In this document: positions 59,158-64,000 of the stretch, in pieces
Numbering within the stretch: the first letter of the stretch is position 1
Layout of the letters: the number at the start of each line of letters is the position of its first letter
NCBI GenBank assembly: GCA_038503065.1
Contig: JBCAMK010000009.1
Coordinates: 1,922,001-1,986,000 of the forward strand
Length of the DNA: 64,000 bases
Direction: 5' to 3'
Source of the DNA: Paragyromitra xinjiangensis
Lineage: Eukaryota > Ascomycota > Pezizomycetes > Pezizales > Discinaceae
The notes under the pieces: model-generated
The model's input: only the letters and a program-made list of their open reading frames with translations
What the model was told of the DNA's origin: nothing
The model's database searches: none
Translations under genes and position numbers: made by a program

Positions 59158-62100
59158 CGTGTAGATTAGATTATATGAGAGTGCTCCGAGGGTTGACGTA
59201 GAATAAAGATCTAGCAGCTCCAAAGCAAACGAGCTCAAGATGAGAGGAATGTAGTTCTTTGATGTGGTAATTCTAGGGCTATCGAATATTGATATAACTT
59301 GGGCTGGCTTCTTGTAGCTTTGGAGAGGATTGCAGAAAGTTGTCGAGAGAATCGATGCCTTTATGTACACCGGTCGTAAGACACATAGGCCGTCCCAGGA
59401 TTAAACCAGAAGCCTTTGGGTCATTTGCTACATATCCCAATAGTGATAGATCACAAGATTCTTTGTTTTTTGTATCCTATGGGCCCTCAAACATTGATCA
59501 GGCCCATCTCAGCAGCCTCACCCGACACTAGATAATCGGGTATCTTACCCTCACCCCCACCTCATGGACAAATACTAACTGGGCCAGGAGCAAAGGGTTT
59601 TCTTTCTCTCTTTCCATTTTTAAGGTATTCTGGAATAACCACTCCTAAACAACTATCTGTCCCAAATTTCTGACAGTCTACACGTTTATCACCTCATAAC
59701 TCTACGCTACCATGTTGAAAATGTAGCATACGAATTCGAAAGAGACCCACCTCCTCTATAACACCAAGTGCCACAAATTTTTTGGAAGACACCGCTTACC
59801 GCGCATAAAATAATACGACTATTTTAGTGGCACAAGCCCAATCCATAAACCCCCACTTCCCCGCCCGTAGTGCTCGCGGCAGGCCTTGTTCGTGGCACAA
59901 AAGGCCAATTCAATGCTCTGTTATTATTCCCTAAAGAAATATCAAACAAGCTCTATTTTTATTCCATTGACTTTTCATCGCATCATAGATCACCTTGGGA
60001 GGGTATGAACATCCAATTTCCCTGATTTACCTACACAAAAAGTATCAGTAACGACACACCGTCCGTTACATGTACTATTTCTTGGCTATAAACCCACGAT
60101 CAACCGCAAGCCTCATAGCAATAAATATCCCGCCTGTGAAAACATCTGCTCAGGTGGATGAATCTGAACCGCAATCTAACTCCGGTAACAAGGATCATGG
60201 TCACCCAGCAATCTATCATGATCATACACTCATCAGGCTGACTAGTGTTTCGTAACGGTTCTTCGTGCTCGATATATATTAATTAGGTTGATCACTCGAT
60301 ATTAGGATCGGGTTTTATTAACACTATAACTTCGGTTGTATGCGATATTCTTGTACCCTATAACAATAAAACTATGAGTTAACAAAAAAAAAAATCACTC
60401 GATATTAGGTGTTCATCCTATAGGTATTACGATGGTGGCTTGCCAAGAATAAGATCTTGCAGACCCTTGCTTCGATCTTACCGCACAAAATCTCCCGTCT
60501 GGAACCACTCAACCGGGAAAGGTTCCAAGGATCTAAGTAACACAAAACGGAATCACAATCTTCCAGATCGATCCTAACTTAGGGTTTCAGACAATTAGCT
60601 TATCTCCCGATCGTATCGATAGGCTAGCGCCTAAGTACGTACGTGTAGCATACGCCCCTTCCGAGGTATTGTATCATTCTAGTACGACTCACTTGGAGGA
60701 AGGCCTCAGGGTTTCAGTTCGGCAAAATCCAACTTGGAGAAGAAAAAGGAGTTGGAGGTCAAACATAGCCCGACTTCGGCCTCCATGTGGCCACCAGCGC
60801 TGGGTAGGGTATACGCGATTCTCGAAAAGAAACACCAAGCCCAGCGAAGATCAAAGCACACACTCATAGGGCAATTAGCATGGCAATATATTTGGTAAGC
60901 GAGGTCGGGATCGATCTATCAAAGGAGCGCTTAATAAGCCCTAATCCTTTCTAGCCAGGTGATCGAAAGTCTGCCTTGGAGGTTCGATGCTTGAGGCTCA
61001 CGATTAAGAGTTTCCAATCGAGCAGATTGGCAGATTTGATGATCAAGTATGCCGATTTTAGCCACATTAATGTTTTTAGCCGCTGGTAAAAGTATAAAGA
61101 TGGGACTACCCCGTTTTCGCCTCTGAACCAGCTGCTGCGCCGTGCATAACGCGGGAAGGGGCCATGCTCATCGCAAAGTGCTCAATTGGTTAGAACTGTA
61201 ATTAGAAACCCACGCTTCGTTACCTCCACGGAATTTTCCAGCTGCCAACTAATCCTTTGATGTGTGGGGTTGACCCTCGAGAGTAGAGCCTCTTATGAAG
61301 GTCGAAAATTAGAGGCCAACGCAAACCTGTGTATTAGCCTGGCTAGTAACAACAAACTATAAAAGGGGAAACGAAATCTTGGGGACTGTAGATACAAGAT
61401 TCTGAGTCTTATTTGGGTGCTATCACTCCGGGTGCTTAGCTAGCAGAGTTTTCTACGTGTTGTTTAGTTCCTGCAAACCCAACGTATCACGACCCCTTCT
61501 ATCTGCAAAAGCACACATCATCCTGGTTGCTCCGCCTCGATCTAAGAAATCTGATATTTTCTAACACCGCTCCGTTTCTAGGATGACCTGGTTTGGTCAT
61601 GCTGAGTGATCTGGAGCTAAACCGGAACGATAGAATCGAGCAGTGGGTTGCCATTTTCTCCAACAGAGTGTATGATCTCTCGTTCTCATTGGTGAAAGCA
61701 TAAAGGAGCTCTAAAACACTTAGCCCCAGTAATCGAGATGTGAAAATTACTTCCTAGTGCCTAAGCTATTGCTTTACTCTTTGTCTGACCCCAGTTTATC
61801 TAGGTACCCAGCAATCGATTTGGCAGATCTCAACGAGACCCAGACAGGTTACAACTAGGATCTTAGTTTGCTGGTGGTTCAATTAGCGGCCGAGGGACCT
61901 CAGTGAACTCCAAAGCCAGTAAATAATTTACTGTTACGATCTAGGTGGTAGATCCAACCCTTAAACCAAGACATTATGATAAATTCTCAATTCTCCAGCT
62001 CTATGAGACCTGTTTGATGTTGGTAATCACCCACATAAATTTCAAGTCAAACCTCAATCAAGAGTCTCCAACGGTAAGAAATCCTGTGCTTGACACTTTT

Positions 62101-63434
62101 CGGTCAAAGAGCACATCGTAACGAGTATCAGTGGCCTGTCGAGGTGTTCTCAGAGGAGATAAATGCCGAGGTTTAAGGTAGGGCGGTCCGCTGGTACCCC
62201 ACGGATGTGCATCAAATGCCCTCAGATATCCAATACCTATGTCTTGAAAACGTCGTAACGTGGTTTTAGTTATAGCCATCAACTTAGATCCAGAGTGTTG
62301 TTGACCAAGAAATTAGAAAGCAATACGTCGACATCATAAACCATCAAGAGACATCGATCGTGCTGTCAGAGGCACCCCGTTGGTGCGGTCAGGTGAGAAT
62401 CATGACTGACGAGAACTCAATGGTTAACTACCTAGTTTTTAACCAACTGACACATGGACGTAACGATTAATCTTGCATTGGCGGAACGTATTCTCCAACG
62501 GGATCTATCGGTTCACATTCAAAAGTTGTGGGGATCTCCACCTATAGTCGGAGAATCCCTATGCGCTGGTAGTGTTTAATCCCTTCCAGATCCCATAACA
62601 GATCATGTGCTCATAAATGGTTCGATCGCTGCCTTGTTTTAAAATCATGTTCTTATTCGGGCATCTCTTTATTTGCAACGGTTCACCATACAAATAGATG
62701 ACGTGAGACCTGTGCCGACTTCATACCCCTGAACGTAGGGTTTATGGCAACCAGCTGCAGGGTTTTGGGCCAAGAAATCCAGTTACAACTATCTGTGCCC
62801 GAAATGGAAATCAATATTAACAACCCACATAATCTACTTACTGAATGGGAACGTTATTCCTAAGTTGCATGCATCACAAGGGTACTCGAGGCGAAGCGAG
62901 AAGTTGTAGTTTAGATCTTGGCTCTCGACAGCAATTGCTTCTTCGGCAAATGTTGCTCGATGAATTCCCTGAAGATACAAACGTCAAGTCGCGCGATAAA
63001 TAAAACCTGCAGCCGATTCCTGTAGAGTATTTGGCGATTCTGGATCGTTTTGTGTAGCCTTGTCGACTGCCAAGACCAGCCACCACGTGACGTGAACCAT
63101 TCCATGAATTTCCTCAAACAAAGCCCAACTGCAGAACAATCATAGAATAATTCACAACCATAGAATAGTTCTCGAGCAATCGATCGAAAAGAATAGAATG
63201 TTATTTCATGTGCCCGTGTTTTCTAGAAAGATATAGAATTTCGCGTTTCTTTGTTTCTTTGTTCTTGCATGACTAAGCCAGTTGCCAGCCCCTCGTTTAT
63301 AACGACCAGCCCCCCACTCTCTCTCTCCATCTCTCGCCGAACTTCCCCTAAACCCCCCGATAACCAAATAATGTTTCAACTCCTCCAACCTCTGCATCAT
63401 CATCTCCCCTTTCAGCTCTTGATATCCCCAGGCC
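59158..63434. other. Gene-poor region, nothing definite
   Basis: 4.3 kb with no supportable gene. Direct copies of TCACTCGATATTAGG at about 60293 and 60397 bracket 100 bp. No transposase, tRNA or rRNA recognised. Confidence 0.45.
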
Positions 63435-64000
63435 ATGGCATACCATAAATTCACCACTAATTACTTCATCTCGCGTAACCCTGCCGACTGGGATTTCTCG
63501 AACTTCATAGCCGAATTCACTCGTCAACACCCGACAATCAGGCTTGGCGAAGCCAACTCTCGCTTTTTGAATGCTCTCGAGAAGATCGTGGCCTCACCCC
63601 CCTCTCGCTCAGCCCGTGTCAAAGCTCAGTCCCTCATTGATGTCCTCAAGAATAGGAGTGTCGTAAGTCCCCCCCCCAACCCCCTCCTTTTCTTTACTCT
63701 CGACCACACCAGCGTTGGAATGCGGACCAGTACTTGCTGGGACCCTTGGCGCGACGCCCCAGAGGCAGTCGGTCAGCCTTGCGGATTGCCGTATTGCGGC
63801 CCGGAGCCAGCCTTGCTGACGCTGGACAACCCGTGCGCGACGCCCTGGAGGCAGTCGGACGGCGGGGTTGATTAGAGAGTGAGGGCCAGATGTCACTGAC
63901 TTTGTGATAACAGAAAAAACGCCCCAATCAACCGGATAACCTCGTCATTCATGGAGGTGTTAATATCGCTCCGGAAGGTCAAATAATCAACACCAACGGC
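63435..64000 (+). CDS. Hypothetical protein, 5' part (runs off window)
   Basis: Exon 1 is 63435-63662 (76 codons; ATG in CCATGGCA) and exon 2 starts at 63914 and continues past the end. The first exon encodes a helical segment (WDFSNFIAEFTRQHPTIRLG; ALEKIVASPPSRSARVKAQS) and exon 2 begins KKRPNQPDNLVIHGGVNIAP. The intron is 251 bp, much longer than others here, and GC-rich, with a repeated unit (GCGCGACGCCC...GAGGCAGTCGG) at about 63750 and 63836. Family unknown; the cut end limits judgement. Confidence 0.5.

Overview
The window looks like nuclear DNA of a filamentous ascomycete (Pezizomycotina). Genes carry short introns (about 45-90 bp) with GT...AG borders and TACTAAC/CTGAC-like branch sites. 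The gene families (DUF3176, RRT8/LDS-type membrane protein, kinase with ankyrin repeats, PsiD-like decarboxylase, fungal P450, RNAi-type RdRP) are fungal. I cannot name the species; a Leotiomycetes-type plant-associated fungus would fit but is a guess. Exon-intron structures below were built by reading splice sites and checking that phases close; they are not transcript-supported.

Layout. 1-1780 (-): 5' part of a protein kinase with C-terminal ankyrin repeats, cut by the window edge. 2922-3898 (-): RRT8/LDS-like membrane protein. 5784-7041 (-) and 8114-11026 (-): secreted GH43 arabinosidase-type enzyme and secreted GH3 beta-glucosidase, a small plant cell-wall degradation pair, with a MITE in the GH3 upstream region. 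13214-15032 (+): DUF3176 membrane protein. 15784-16077 (+): possible small secreted protein. 17919-18544 (+): unknown gene. 19188-20540 (-) and 21079-21711 (+): 4-hydroxyphenylpyruvate dioxygenase and a TTC36-like protein, head to head. 22185-23964 (+): cytochrome P450. 23965-31321: repeat-rich stretch with nested inverted-repeat elements, interrupted by a dienelactone-hydrolase/SnoaL-type gene (27093-28316, +). 31322-32395 (+): class I methyltransferase. 33169-35047 (-): unknown 573-residue protein. 36963-38687 (+) and 40498-41837 (+): two paralogous multi-zinc-finger genes. 41838-47012: gene-poor, foldback-element-rich. 47013-48347 (+): PsiD-like phosphatidylserine-decarboxylase-family enzyme. 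49685-50317 (-): NadR/AAA_28-type P-loop protein. 50670-56036 (+): a 1701-residue fusion of an RNA-dependent RNA polymerase with a UPF1/SAD-3/Hrr1-type SF1 helicase. 56210-56660 (-): decayed ankyrin repeats. 58947-59157 (-): 49-residue Cys-containing small gene. 63435-64000 (+): 5' part of an unknown gene.

The three most interesting things are (1) the single-gene RdRP-helicase fusion, which joins two activities that are separate but cooperating proteins in fission yeast (Rdp1-Hrr1) and Neurospora (SAD-1, SAD-3); (2) the divergent HPPD-TTC36 pair, which matches a functional link known from mammals; and (3) the exon-modular C-x2-C-x11-H-x5-H zinc-finger paralogs, where every intron is phase 0. 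The gene-poor regions also hold at least five TA-flanked inverted-repeat elements, most of which look like Tc1/mariner-type MITEs.
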